Below, piece by piece: positions 19,401 to 27,056 of a stretch of DNA of 64,000 nucleotides. The notes beneath the pieces were generated by a model, which was not told the DNA's origin, did no database searches, and saw only the letters and a program-made list of their open reading frames with translations. The stretch comes from an uncultured Muribaculaceae bacterium. GTDB lineage: Bacteria; Bacteroidota; Bacteroidia; Bacteroidales; Muribaculaceae. Numbering within the stretch: position 1 is the stretch's first letter; every line of letters begins with the position of its first letter. The DNA is taken from positions 1 to 64,000 of the forward strand of contig CAMXAZ010000002.1 in NCBI GenBank assembly GCA_947179295.1, in the 5' to 3' direction. The position numbers were made by a program, and so were the translations under genes.

Positions 19401-19545
19401 TTTCCTCCGCACTATCGGAGCATCGTCATTTGACATCCGCGCTTATATGAACGACATATTCCGCCTCTCAAATATCAAGGAAGAACGAGGCCTCAGCTAT
19501 CCGTTCCAGCGCTCATTCTCGATCTCGCTCGGCCTGAGCTTCTAA
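16456..19545 (+). CDS. SusC/RagA-type TonB-dependent outer-membrane transporter
   Basis: A 1,029-residue outer-membrane transporter that works with the SusD-like lipoprotein encoded 24 bp downstream to import oligosaccharides or peptides using TonB energy. Order of parts: signal peptide (about 1-25), carboxypeptidase-regulatory-like domain (about 37-115, GVVIDDEDEPLPGVTVMV...GEFTI), plug (about 120-255, with VESISVLKDASATAIYGSKAANGVIVVETK), then a 22-stranded barrel ending in a C-terminal Phe (SISLGLSF). There is no N-terminal STN/secretin domain, so signalling to an anti-sigma factor is unlikely. At 1,029 residues it is in the normal range. Confidence 0.96.
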   Translation: MRINGVKLLALCLVFLLFGVETSVAQGKKPDAGEKLNYFRGVVIDDEDEPLPGVTVMVVGKKGSGAATNADGEFTIGLKDKTTCTLRFTYVGMKPQEVRAQAGKSITVRLETDAATMQEVVVNGIYTRNIESFTGTVSTFNSEDLKQIAPQGVLKSLALLDPSVVLTENVDFGSDPNALADISINGKMNVQALSQEYEADPNQPLFILDGFETTLQTISDLNMDRVESISVLKDASATAIYGSKAANGVIVVETKKPTAGRLRLTYNGSIQVAWADLSDYNLMNAAQKLEFERLSGVYNYTPIDGPTVGLDENGIPIAESQRALYLERLRLVREGYDTYWMNEPLRTAYTQSHNVYIEGGDQAFRYGAGLAYNKTQGVMKNSDRDVINGNITLAYRVDNFNFTNQTTISHTGSNQETVAFSAFAKMNPFYTKYTEDGQVPKYVYKDTGVSGETIWNPLWDFRQGSYRKGDIMSVTDNFQFEWRATRQLRLRGNLQYSTSKTTNETYVSPNETSQDGLEPRKRGSYNNTNQTNTRYSGRLNATYGGYWGVNTLNVVAGMQISDNHTKGHSYGVQGYLNDQFSNPNFSVGYPEGGKPSSTDTHSRNVSYYANLNYAWDMRYLMDINLSRSGASQFGIDDPFTNTWSIGVGWNVHNEKWFKPNKYVSYLKLNASYGNPGNQNYDAKLASSIYYYFTDYTNPFGLAALVTQWGNNGLRWQKTNTYNVGLTANMFQQRLMLSTSYQARITDPLLVRISLPSSTGAASAPMNIGGTDNRSVSLNATFYVFRTPDLNWYFNGNINHNTTKYYKIGNQLEQYNEAGRGNATLERMYDGASISGLYIVRSAGIDPATGNEIFIRKDGTYTYEWNSDDEVLYGDTNPDFTGALSTSFLYKGFSFGATFSFRSGAEVFLSTLMDKVENISSSALKYNQDLRALTDRWKKPGDIAKYKRIDDTTTTYKSSRFVATEHTLSCASINLGYRTTTMPFLRTIGASSFDIRAYMNDIFRLSNIKEERGLSYPFQRSFSISLGLSF

Positions 19546-19569
19546 ACCATTGAAAAAGCAGACATTATT

Positions 19570-21126
19570 ATGAAGACTATAAATAAAGTAAAATCAATAC
19601 TCGCCGCCTCGCTTCTGGCCGTCAGCGTCACTTCGTGTGCCGACTGGCTTGAAGTGAAAATGGAAGACAAGGTCATGGAGAACACCCTGTTTGCCGATTA
19701 CCGTGGTTATATGACGGCTCTCAACGGTGTCTATCTCAGCATGAACGATGTCTACTCACGCAATCTGATGACAGGTCCGATTGACGTGATGGCCCAATAT
19801 TACAATGTGACCGAAAACAAGAACCACTCGCTTAAGCTCTATGCCACATATGCCTACAGCGATGTGTCACTTGAAAATTCATTTGCCACAATCTGGGCCA
19901 ACATGTACACGCTGCTCGCCAATCTCAACGTGGTCATCGAACATACAGAGGGATCAAATCCCCTGACCGAATCACAGTGGGGCATAATCCGTGGCGAGTC
20001 ACTGGCCCTTCGAGCCTTTTTCCACTTTGATCTTCTGCGTCTGTTCGGCCCCATCTACACCGAGAACCCGACAATGAAGACCATCCCTTATCAGAATTCA
20101 TCGTCGCGTGAAATCCAGCCCATGCTTCCTGCCAATGAAGTCATGGAAAAGATTCTGGCAGACCTTGCCGAGGCCGAAACTCTCCTGCGTCAGTATGACC
20201 CGGTCATCACTGACGGTGTGCGCAACGAAGCAACCGAAGACAACGGCGTCTATGCCTATGACTACTCATTCCGTCAGCTGCGCATGAACTACTATGCTGT
20301 CAAGCTCCTGCAGGCCCGCGCATATCTCTGGATGGGTGACAAGGCCACCGCCTATCGCATTGCCACTGAAGATATTCTTGACAAGGTAACAACTGACAAA
20401 CTTGTGATTTTCCCCTGGACGACAAAAGAACAGGTAGAAGCAGCCGGAAAGCCTGACTGCCTCTTCTCGACCGAAGTCTTCTTCTCGCTCTACAACACCA
20501 AGCGTTCGGAAATCCAGAGCGCATATTTCAGCTCTGCCCTTCGCGCGCTTTCAAACCGTCTGACTTTCTTCGGCAACTCTCTTACCGGAGAGGAATCAAA
20601 GATCGGCACATTCTATGACGATGAAAATGACCTGCGAGTAAAAATGTGGAAGCTTGTCGAACCTCTGCAGTCAGAAATAGAAGAAGCCGAAGCAAATGGC
20701 GAGAGTGCCCAAAGCACTCTGGTTCTGACAAAATTTGAGTCGTTTACAAAAGACGCTATTCTTGACGGAACCGAAACCTATCGCTACATGATGCCTCTCA
20801 TGCGTCTTAGCGAGGTATATCTGATTGCGGCCGAATGTACTAACGACCGTTCGGAGGCATTCCGCCTGATCAACACCATCCGCCACCACCGTCTGTGTGA
20901 GCAGGCTGATGAGAACACTACTGATCTCACCCGGCTCCTGACCTACGAGATGGCCCGCGAGGTAATTGGAGAAGGACAGCTCTTCTTCTTCTACAAGCGC
21001 CGTGGCGATGTACAGATGATTTCCGGTACAAGCGCAGACGGTACCACTTCAATGAACAAGTCAAACTATGTGGTTCCTATCCCGCAGGCAGAGCTTGACC
21101 AGCGAGCAACTGAAACCGATAAGTAA
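19570..21126 (+). CDS. SusD/RagB-type surface lipoprotein
   Basis: A 518-residue partner of the SusC protein upstream; it caps the transporter and binds the substrate at the cell surface. The lipoprotein signal ends in VSVTSC (Cys about residue 23). The SusD fold is shown by the N-terminal helical TPR-like region (NTLFADYRGYMTALNGVYLSM, GESLALRAFFHFDLLRLFG) and the C-terminal RLSEVYLIAAEC and REVIGEGQLFFFYKRRGD blocks. The segment between residues 270 and 400 is typical of the variable ligand-binding part. Confidence 0.95.
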   Translation: MKTINKVKSILAASLLAVSVTSCADWLEVKMEDKVMENTLFADYRGYMTALNGVYLSMNDVYSRNLMTGPIDVMAQYYNVTENKNHSLKLYATYAYSDVSLENSFATIWANMYTLLANLNVVIEHTEGSNPLTESQWGIIRGESLALRAFFHFDLLRLFGPIYTENPTMKTIPYQNSSSREIQPMLPANEVMEKILADLAEAETLLRQYDPVITDGVRNEATEDNGVYAYDYSFRQLRMNYYAVKLLQARAYLWMGDKATAYRIATEDILDKVTTDKLVIFPWTTKEQVEAAGKPDCLFSTEVFFSLYNTKRSEIQSAYFSSALRALSNRLTFFGNSLTGEESKIGTFYDDENDLRVKMWKLVEPLQSEIEEAEANGESAQSTLVLTKFESFTKDAILDGTETYRYMMPLMRLSEVYLIAAECTNDRSEAFRLINTIRHHRLCEQADENTTDLTRLLTYEMAREVIGEGQLFFFYKRRGDVQMISGTSADGTTSMNKSNYVVPIPQAELDQRATETDK

Positions 21127-21146
21127 AAAAACAGTCAGAACAAATC

Positions 21147-22019
21147 ATGAAAAAAATTATATATCTTATATGCGCCCTGGTGTCCCTGCCGCTCGCCTAT
21201 AGCTGCAAGGAGCATGAAATAGCGTTTTATGACGGTGCCGATGCCATTTTCTTTGACCAGCAGTATGGTGTTTCGTATTACGACTCCTTGAAACAGGCTC
21301 ACATGGATTACTCTTACATACCCTTCGGAGTGATGGACAAGAGAGATTCCCTGCTGAGAATCAAGATAGAAGTGGCCGGACATATCCGCGACTATGACCG
21401 TCCGTTCGGAATCGAAGTGGTGGCTGACAGCACAACGGCTGTGGCAGGTGAAGACTATGAACTGCTGTCTAATGAGGCCGTTATTCTTGCCGGTCAGAAC
21501 AGCACCCATATATCTGTGGTGATGCATCGCACTCCGCGGTGTGAGGAAGGAACCGTACAGCTTCAGCTCCGTCTGATCCCCGGTGAGCATTTCACACTGC
21601 CGTTCGGATCTGAAGGCATCGGAAAAATGCCTCTGCGTTACACAAGTGCCGAAACACTGCCTATGAGCATGAATTCTGATCCTTCAATTCATAACATTTT
21701 CACCAACTGTAATCTCCGCAAGCCCAAAACCTGGAACAATGATAATTTCGGAATATATTCCGAGACAAAATACAAGCTTATTCTTGAATTTGCTGAGGAT
21801 ATCTTCGGATGGACTGTGTCAGACTTTGATAATGACCCAAAAGGCGTCATGAGCACAACCCGCTCTGTTCGAATTGCCGGCTATGTGTCGAAATATCTGC
21901 TTGAGCAATACAAAAAGGGACGCGAGCACTGGGTCATTGACGAGGACGGCTCCATGATGTGGGTTTTAGGCTGTTCATGGGCAAGCGGAACCATGCCTGA
22001 CAACATGACTGAGATCTAA
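21147..22019 (+). CDS. DUF4843-like surface lipoprotein of the SusCD operon
   Basis: A 290-residue lipoprotein (MKKIIYLICALVSLPLAYSC, Cys about residue 20) resembling the DUF4843 family found next to SusC/SusD pairs. After the lipobox come AIFFDQQYGVSYYDSL and a beta-sandwich pattern (IKIEVAGHIRDYDRPFGIEVV, TTAVAGEDYELLSNEAVI), then a C-terminal region with WNNDNFGIYSETKYKLILE. Its role is unknown; a surface glycan- or peptide-binding accessory is the usual guess. It starts 20 bp after susD, in the same operon. Confidence 0.8.
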   Translation: MKKIIYLICALVSLPLAYSCKEHEIAFYDGADAIFFDQQYGVSYYDSLKQAHMDYSYIPFGVMDKRDSLLRIKIEVAGHIRDYDRPFGIEVVADSTTAVAGEDYELLSNEAVILAGQNSTHISVVMHRTPRCEEGTVQLQLRLIPGEHFTLPFGSEGIGKMPLRYTSAETLPMSMNSDPSIHNIFTNCNLRKPKTWNNDNFGIYSETKYKLILEFAEDIFGWTVSDFDNDPKGVMSTTRSVRIAGYVSKYLLEQYKKGREHWVIDEDGSMMWVLGCSWASGTMPDNMTEI

Positions 22020-22050
22020 ACATTGTAGAATCAAAGAAAAAATCGGATTA

Positions 22051-23634
22051 ATGAAGAAATATATATATCCCCTTCTGGCGCTCGGATTGATGACGGCCTG
22101 TGTAGAAGACGAGGGCAATTACAACTACAAGCATCTCAACGTTATCGAAATCGAGGGCATAGAGGAGTCATATGCGCCGCTTGCCTATATGGACAATGTG
22201 AAAATCAGTCCGGTGCTTTCCGGTTCGCTTGCCGGAACGGATCTGAGCAATTATGAATACCAGTGGCATCTTTGCATTAACACGCATGCCTCACATATCG
22301 TGATCAGTACAGAGAAAGATCTTGACTGGCCCGCAGATGTGTCGCCCGGATTCTATTCTCTCTATTTCACTGTCAAGGACCGTGCTACCGGGCTTGAAAA
22401 GCAGCAGAGAACCGCTTTGAATGTCGGTTCGCCCTTCCTTCGCGGCTTCCTTGTGCTCGGAGATGATATGGAGACCGGACAGGTGCGCCTCGACATGCTC
22501 TGTATGCCTCAGGAGCGCGACACCGCATATGCCGAAAGCGTAATCACAGACCCGATAGGCCTTGTCGGCGCCCGTGAGATGGTGTTCAGCGGCTATGGAT
22601 CGAGCAAGGAGGACGACCAGTATCTCTGGCTCCTTTCCGATCACTATTCCCACAGACTGACATTTGGCGAGACCATATCATTTATTGATGAATTCAACGA
22701 GGCCGGCTTGGTCGAACTTGAAATTCCGCATCAGTCTCCGATGCATGTGCGCGATGTCTTTCCGCGTCAGGGCAGCAAAAATGCTATCAACGGAACCGTG
22801 CGGAACCGATCCATAACTTACAGAGGTCTGATCCTTGATGATGCCATAGTGTTCTGTAATGTAAGTTATGGAGGATATGGCGGTGCCATCAACCGTTACA
22901 GCGCTGTGTCAAACAGCTATTTCAAGCCCTATCCGAAGGCGTTTATCCAGCCTACAATCTTGTTTAACTTTGGAAATCTTGTTAATTCACTTTTTTATGA
23001 CGCCGACAGCCAGTGTTTTGTGCGATTGTTGGGGTCTTATACCACATATGTGGAAAAAGTCACCGATTACTATCCCGGCGGCACATGGAATCTTGAAATC
23101 GGAGAAGACAACAGGACTATGGTCTATGGCGAGAACGGTCTGAACCTTTACAACGGTGACAACCCTGTCTACATTCTCGCCAAAGACAACGATGCAGACA
23201 ACTACTACATCATGTATTTCTCCGGCCATTACAGCAACCTGACCCGTCGCTACTATCCGACAAAGTCACCGCTCTATACTGTGAATAAGGCTGTGGCCGT
23301 CGATATCGACAAGGCATCGCACTACATGTTCTCATCCAACCGCCTGGTTCTGCTCTACTCCGTGGACAACCGTCTCTATCAGTATGACTACACCCGCGGC
23401 ACATGTATCAGCCATGAGTTTGACGGAGACATCACCTATCTTGAAGCCGAATATTCGTCACAGTGCTCTGTCAAGGATTACTTCGTGGCCACTTACAACG
23501 ACGCCACCGGGAAGGGCATGATCTACAAGATGGAGGTTCCCGATACCGCCAATGCCGGCTTCAGCTTCCTCGAAGGCCAGCAGTGGGAAACTACTCTGAA
23601 AGTCACGGATATTGAATGGAAATGGCCTAACTAA
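22051..23634 (+). CDS. PKD-like family lipoprotein of the SusCD operon
   Basis: A 527-residue lipoprotein (signal peptide ending LMTAC, Cys about residue 16). About residues 25-125 form a PKD/Ig-like domain (YEYQWHLCINTHASHIVISTEKDLDW, YSLYFTVKDRATG). The rest shows repeated beta-propeller-like aromatic strands (for example DDQYLWLLSDHYSHRLTFG). Proteins of this kind commonly follow a DUF4843 gene in SusCD clusters and are thought to be surface binding proteins; the ligand is unknown. No hydrolase gene lies in this operon, so the substrate cannot be read from it. Confidence 0.78.
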   Translation: MKKYIYPLLALGLMTACVEDEGNYNYKHLNVIEIEGIEESYAPLAYMDNVKISPVLSGSLAGTDLSNYEYQWHLCINTHASHIVISTEKDLDWPADVSPGFYSLYFTVKDRATGLEKQQRTALNVGSPFLRGFLVLGDDMETGQVRLDMLCMPQERDTAYAESVITDPIGLVGAREMVFSGYGSSKEDDQYLWLLSDHYSHRLTFGETISFIDEFNEAGLVELEIPHQSPMHVRDVFPRQGSKNAINGTVRNRSITYRGLILDDAIVFCNVSYGGYGGAINRYSAVSNSYFKPYPKAFIQPTILFNFGNLVNSLFYDADSQCFVRLLGSYTTYVEKVTDYYPGGTWNLEIGEDNRTMVYGENGLNLYNGDNPVYILAKDNDADNYYIMYFSGHYSNLTRRYYPTKSPLYTVNKAVAVDIDKASHYMFSSNRLVLLYSVDNRLYQYDYTRGTCISHEFDGDITYLEAEYSSQCSVKDYFVATYNDATGKGMIYKMEVPDTANAGFSFLEGQQWETTLKVTDIEWKWPN

Positions 23635-23666
23635 TAGGCTCCGTATCAGATTGAAATCAATCATAG

Positions 23667-23715
23667 AGCCGCGTGCGGACACCGGACCCTGATGCCAGGC
23701 CCTCACGCGGCTTTT
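23667..23715 (+). terminator. Terminator of the SusCD operon
   Basis: A 9-bp stem AGCCGCGTG (23667-23675) pairs with CACGCGGCT (23704-23712), followed by TTTT. An inner GGCC-rich loop may add structure. Confidence 0.75.
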
Positions 23716-23857
23716 CATATCCTTTCCGGACCCCGGCTCCGGGCATGGCCCTGCCGGGAATGCAGATTTTTTTGACGGCTGATGTAACGATCCGCAGACT
23801 CGACCGTCTTATATTCAGAAAACAAGATTAACCTTAACACCTACACTCACAACAATT

Positions 23858-24940
23858 ATGAAGAAATTTATCATTGCCTCTCTGCTTATAGGCGCTTCTG
23901 CCCTCGTGGCTCCCGCTCAGACAGAGTTCCGTCATGTCTCTTTTGAAGAAGCTCTTGCAGCGGCAAAGAAAGAAAATAAACTCGTGTTCGTTGACTTCTT
24001 CACCACTTGGTGCGGCCCTTGCAAGATGATGTCAAACAAGGTATTCCCCCAGAAGGAAGTAGGCGACTTCATGAACGCCAAATTCATTCCCCTCAAGCTT
24101 GATGCCGAGAAGGAAGGAGCCGCGCTTGCCAAGCAGTATGGCGTGAAGGCTTATCCCACTTACGTGGTTATGGACGGCGACGGCAAGGAAGTGGCAAAAT
24201 TTTCAGGCTATATGGACGGCCCGAAGTTCATTGAAAAAGTCACAGCCAACCTCGACCCCGAACAGTCGCCCGAACGCATCCGCGCCCGCTTCGAAGCCGG
24301 CGAACGCACCCCGAAGGTTGTCAACAGCTACACCATGCAGCTCATGGAGCAGCGCAAGGAAGACGAAGGTTTCAAGGTGATTGACGACTACTTCGCATCG
24401 CTCTCCGAAGCTGACCGTCTCAAGGCCGAAAACGAGTTCATCTTCACAGTCTACACCATTGACCTTGACAATGACCGTGCCCGCTTCATGATCTCTCACA
24501 GAAACAAATTCACCGGAGAGACCGCCGGCAAGATCAACACCGTACTCGCAAGCCTCTACGGCCGCAAGCTCAGCACATATTTCTCAGGCTATATGTATCG
24601 TGAAGGCGGCTACAAGGCCGAGGAGTTCGCTCAGCTCAAAAAAGAGATAGCCGATCTCGGATTTGACAAGGACAATGACAACCACATCATCTACGAATTC
24701 GTGGAAAACCGCGCCTCGATGAACGATGCCGACTATCTTTCCTTCTGCGAATCCAACTTCAACCGTCTGAGCGCCCGCTCCAAAGACGTTCTTGCCATCA
24801 ACGTGCCCCGTCTCTTCGACGCCAAGGATGCGGCAATGAAACCCCAGCTCTCGAAATTCCTCCGCGCCCACATCGGCGAACTCGGTGCTGTAGCCATTCA
24901 GGTTGTAGGCCGTTCGCTCGGCAGCATTGAAGAGGACTGA
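23858..24940 (+). CDS. Secreted thioredoxin-domain protein
   Basis: A 360-residue exported protein: signal peptide MKKFIIASLLIGASALVAPAQ, thioredoxin fold at about 25-130 with FFTTWCGPCKMM and cis-proline YPTYVVMDGDG, then about 220 residues of helical repeats (for example DEGFKVIDDYFASLSEADRLKAENEF) that I cannot assign. The combination of an N-terminal thioredoxin with a long helical C-terminus is frequent in Bacteroidota and is usually annotated only as thioredoxin family. It is the first gene of a three-gene secreted set with the protease (24969) and the GLPGLI protein (25913). No clear TAnnTTTG box was found upstream; TATATTCA at about 23810 is nearest. Confidence 0.85.
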   Translation: MKKFIIASLLIGASALVAPAQTEFRHVSFEEALAAAKKENKLVFVDFFTTWCGPCKMMSNKVFPQKEVGDFMNAKFIPLKLDAEKEGAALAKQYGVKAYPTYVVMDGDGKEVAKFSGYMDGPKFIEKVTANLDPEQSPERIRARFEAGERTPKVVNSYTMQLMEQRKEDEGFKVIDDYFASLSEADRLKAENEFIFTVYTIDLDNDRARFMISHRNKFTGETAGKINTVLASLYGRKLSTYFSGYMYREGGYKAEEFAQLKKEIADLGFDKDNDNHIIYEFVENRASMNDADYLSFCESNFNRLSARSKDVLAINVPRLFDAKDAAMKPQLSKFLRAHIGELGAVAIQVVGRSLGSIEED

Positions 24941-24968
24941 TCAAATTCCAACAACATATACAGAACAG

Positions 24969-25898
24969 ATGAACAAGAACCTGTTTACTCTGCCTTCGTC
25001 ACTCATAGCTGTGGTGCTCGCCCTTCTGGGTGTGGCACCACATGCTCATGCTGACCATGACGCACTTTTCCAGGACTATCCCGCCAAGGTCGAGGCTACT
25101 ACCGCGCTGGCGCGTGAATATATGAAGACCCATCCGGGCCAGGGATCCGACTCGCTGCGCCGCAACGTGATCGCCGGCCTCTCGGACGGCTCCGTGGCTC
25201 CGGCCCGTGTGCTGACTCCGGCCCGCAAGCGCAAACTCTCGGCGCGTGAGGTGTTCGAACTCTGCCGCCCAAGCTCGCTTGTGGTCTGCCGCTTTGAACA
25301 CAACGATGCCTATGCCCTTGACTCGGCTTACAGCAACGCTTCAGCCGTGGCTCTCACTCCTGACGGAATCTGTGCCACAAACTATCATGTGGTAGCCGAC
25401 CTGGTGCTGAGCGGTGCCCTCGGCCATGAGGTCAAAAACGATCTGATGCGCTTCCTGATGGACCATGAAGGCAACATCTATCCCTTCCGCCAGGTGCTCC
25501 ATGTCGATCCGATAAACGACATGGCCATCATCAGGGTCGACACAAACGGCCGCAAACTTACTCCGGCCTCCATCGGCACCGATGTTCCGCAGGGAACCAC
25601 TGTCTACTGCCTGTCGCACCCCACCGGAGCCTACTATCACTTCACCGACGGAATGGTCTCGAACTGCACCCGCAGCACCAACAAGCGCACCGGCCGTGAC
25701 AAATACATCCTTGAAATCACCTCCGACTATGGTGTCGGAGCCAGCGGTGGCCCGATTTTCGACGACTGCGGAAACCTTGTGGCGATCGTCAGCTCCACCT
25801 TCTCCCTCTATGCCCAGCCGCAGCAGTATCGCAACTTCCAGATGGCATACAAGCAGACTGTGCCCGTCTTTCTGATCAGAGAATGTTTCACAGATTAA
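24969..25898 (+). CDS. Secreted trypsin-like serine protease
   Basis: A 309-residue exported protease of the chymotrypsin/DegP fold. The complete triad is visible: His about residue 140 (CATNYHVVADL), Asp about 184 (PINDMAIIRV) and Ser about 259 (GVGASGGPIFD). There is no PDZ domain, so it is not a typical DegP. An N-terminal helical segment of about 100 residues precedes the protease domain and could be a propeptide. ATG 24969 begins a good signal peptide (LPSSLIAVVLALLGVAPHAHA); the frame also opens 42 bp earlier, overlapping the previous gene, but that would bury the signal. It lies 28 bp after the thioredoxin gene and 14 bp before the GLPGLI gene. Confidence 0.9.
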   Translation: MNKNLFTLPSSLIAVVLALLGVAPHAHADHDALFQDYPAKVEATTALAREYMKTHPGQGSDSLRRNVIAGLSDGSVAPARVLTPARKRKLSAREVFELCRPSSLVVCRFEHNDAYALDSAYSNASAVALTPDGICATNYHVVADLVLSGALGHEVKNDLMRFLMDHEGNIYPFRQVLHVDPINDMAIIRVDTNGRKLTPASIGTDVPQGTTVYCLSHPTGAYYHFTDGMVSNCTRSTNKRTGRDKYILEITSDYGVGASGGPIFDDCGNLVAIVSSTFSLYAQPQQYRNFQMAYKQTVPVFLIRECFTD

Positions 25899-25912
25899 TC
25901 CCAGGCACGAAA

Positions 25913-26803
25913 ATGAAGAAAGAACTACTTGCAACAGCCGTTGCCCTCGCGCTGGGATTCGGTGTGAACGCCCAGGAACAGAAAAAGCAGCCTGATGCCG
26001 GAGCGCAGCAGGCCAATGAGATGGTCAACAAGATGAAGGAAGAGGCTGCCGTCTACTATGCCGGAGCCGATACAGCCGACTACGGCGTGCGCTACCGCCT
26101 GCGCTATCTCTGCAACAAAAAGAAAAACATCCGCTTCGAAGAAGACCGCGTGGTGCTCATAAATCCCGATGTGACGCTTGACATGAGCTATCAGGGAATA
26201 GGGGAGACCCGCTGGCGCATGGCCAATCCGAAAGGGCAGGGCGGCGACAGAAGCCTCGCCTATCATCTGACGCCCGATTTCTATTTCTACTACCCCTCGT
26301 CGGGCCGCATGGTCCGCACCTACCGCATAGTCTCCGAGGAGTTTCTTCTTGACGATGCCAAGTGCGAGAACAACTGGAAGATAACAGACGAAGAAAAGAA
26401 AATCGGTGAATACAACTGCCGCAAGGCCACTCTCGACCGCGGCGGCCGCCAATGGGCCGCATGGTTCACCACCGATCTGCCTCACTGGGGCGCGCCGCGC
26501 ACATTCGCCGGGCTGCCCGGCGTGGTGCTTGAAGTCGCCGATGCCGACCGCGAGGTCTGCTGGATGTTCAACGGCCTTGTCAACAGCATCCCCGACAGCA
26601 AGCTCTATATAAAGATGCCCGAAAAATTCGCCCAGGCCTCACCTGAGGAATTCCGGAAAATACTGCGCGTATTCTCGCTTTCTGACAACAGTTATGTGCA
26701 GCAGTCAGGCGTGATGAACAAGAATTCAAGCCACTATCCCGAAAAATACAGCCCCTCGACAGGTATCGACGCCTGCGAGATCGACAATCCCATCGAGCGC
26801 TGA
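25913..26803 (+). CDS. GLPGLI family protein
   Basis: A 296-residue exported protein with signal peptide MKKELLATAVALALGFGVNAQ and the family signature in FAGLPGVVLEVAD (about residue 200). Upstream of it are the usual beta-rich segment with FEEDRVVLINPDVTLDMSYQ and the KIGEYNCRKATLDRGGRQWAAWF block. GLPGLI proteins are Bacteroidota-specific, and their biochemical role is not established; they often lie near TonB-dependent receptors and proteases, as here. The start ATG 25913 lies just after the protease stop, so the two are surely co-transcribed. Confidence 0.88.
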   Translation: MKKELLATAVALALGFGVNAQEQKKQPDAGAQQANEMVNKMKEEAAVYYAGADTADYGVRYRLRYLCNKKKNIRFEEDRVVLINPDVTLDMSYQGIGETRWRMANPKGQGGDRSLAYHLTPDFYFYYPSSGRMVRTYRIVSEEFLLDDAKCENNWKITDEEKKIGEYNCRKATLDRGGRQWAAWFTTDLPHWGAPRTFAGLPGVVLEVADADREVCWMFNGLVNSIPDSKLYIKMPEKFAQASPEEFRKILRVFSLSDNSYVQQSGVMNKNSSHYPEKYSPSTGIDACEIDNPIER

Positions 26804-26808
26804 TAAAC

Positions 26809-26870
26809 AGGCATATAATGGACGCGATGCACATTGCAGATGTGGCGTGGCTCCATTATATGCCTTGTTT
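26809..26870 (+). terminator. Terminator after the GLPGLI gene
   Basis: A 14-bp perfect stem AGGCATATAATGGA (26809-26822) with its complement (26852-26865), then TGTTTTG. Confidence 0.7.
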
Positions 26871-26990
26871 TGTGAAGATTAACTAAATACTGATTAAGAT
26901 ATGTTAATGCGGGTGTGCAATTCCTGAGGAAATGTTAACAAAAAGAAACTTTTTTGCATCCCAAAGGCCCGTAGCGCAAAAAATGTGGCT

Positions 26991-26998
26991 AACTTTGC
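26991..26998 (+). promoter_or_regulatory. -7 box before the acyl-CoA ligase gene
   Basis: TAACTTTG fits TAnnTTTG, 59 bp before ATG 27057. No TTTG is at the expected -33 position. Confidence 0.5.
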
Positions 26999-27056
26999 CC
27001 CCTCATAAATAGCTGCATATAATATATAATGTGTGCAGCCTCCAAAATCCGCGCTG

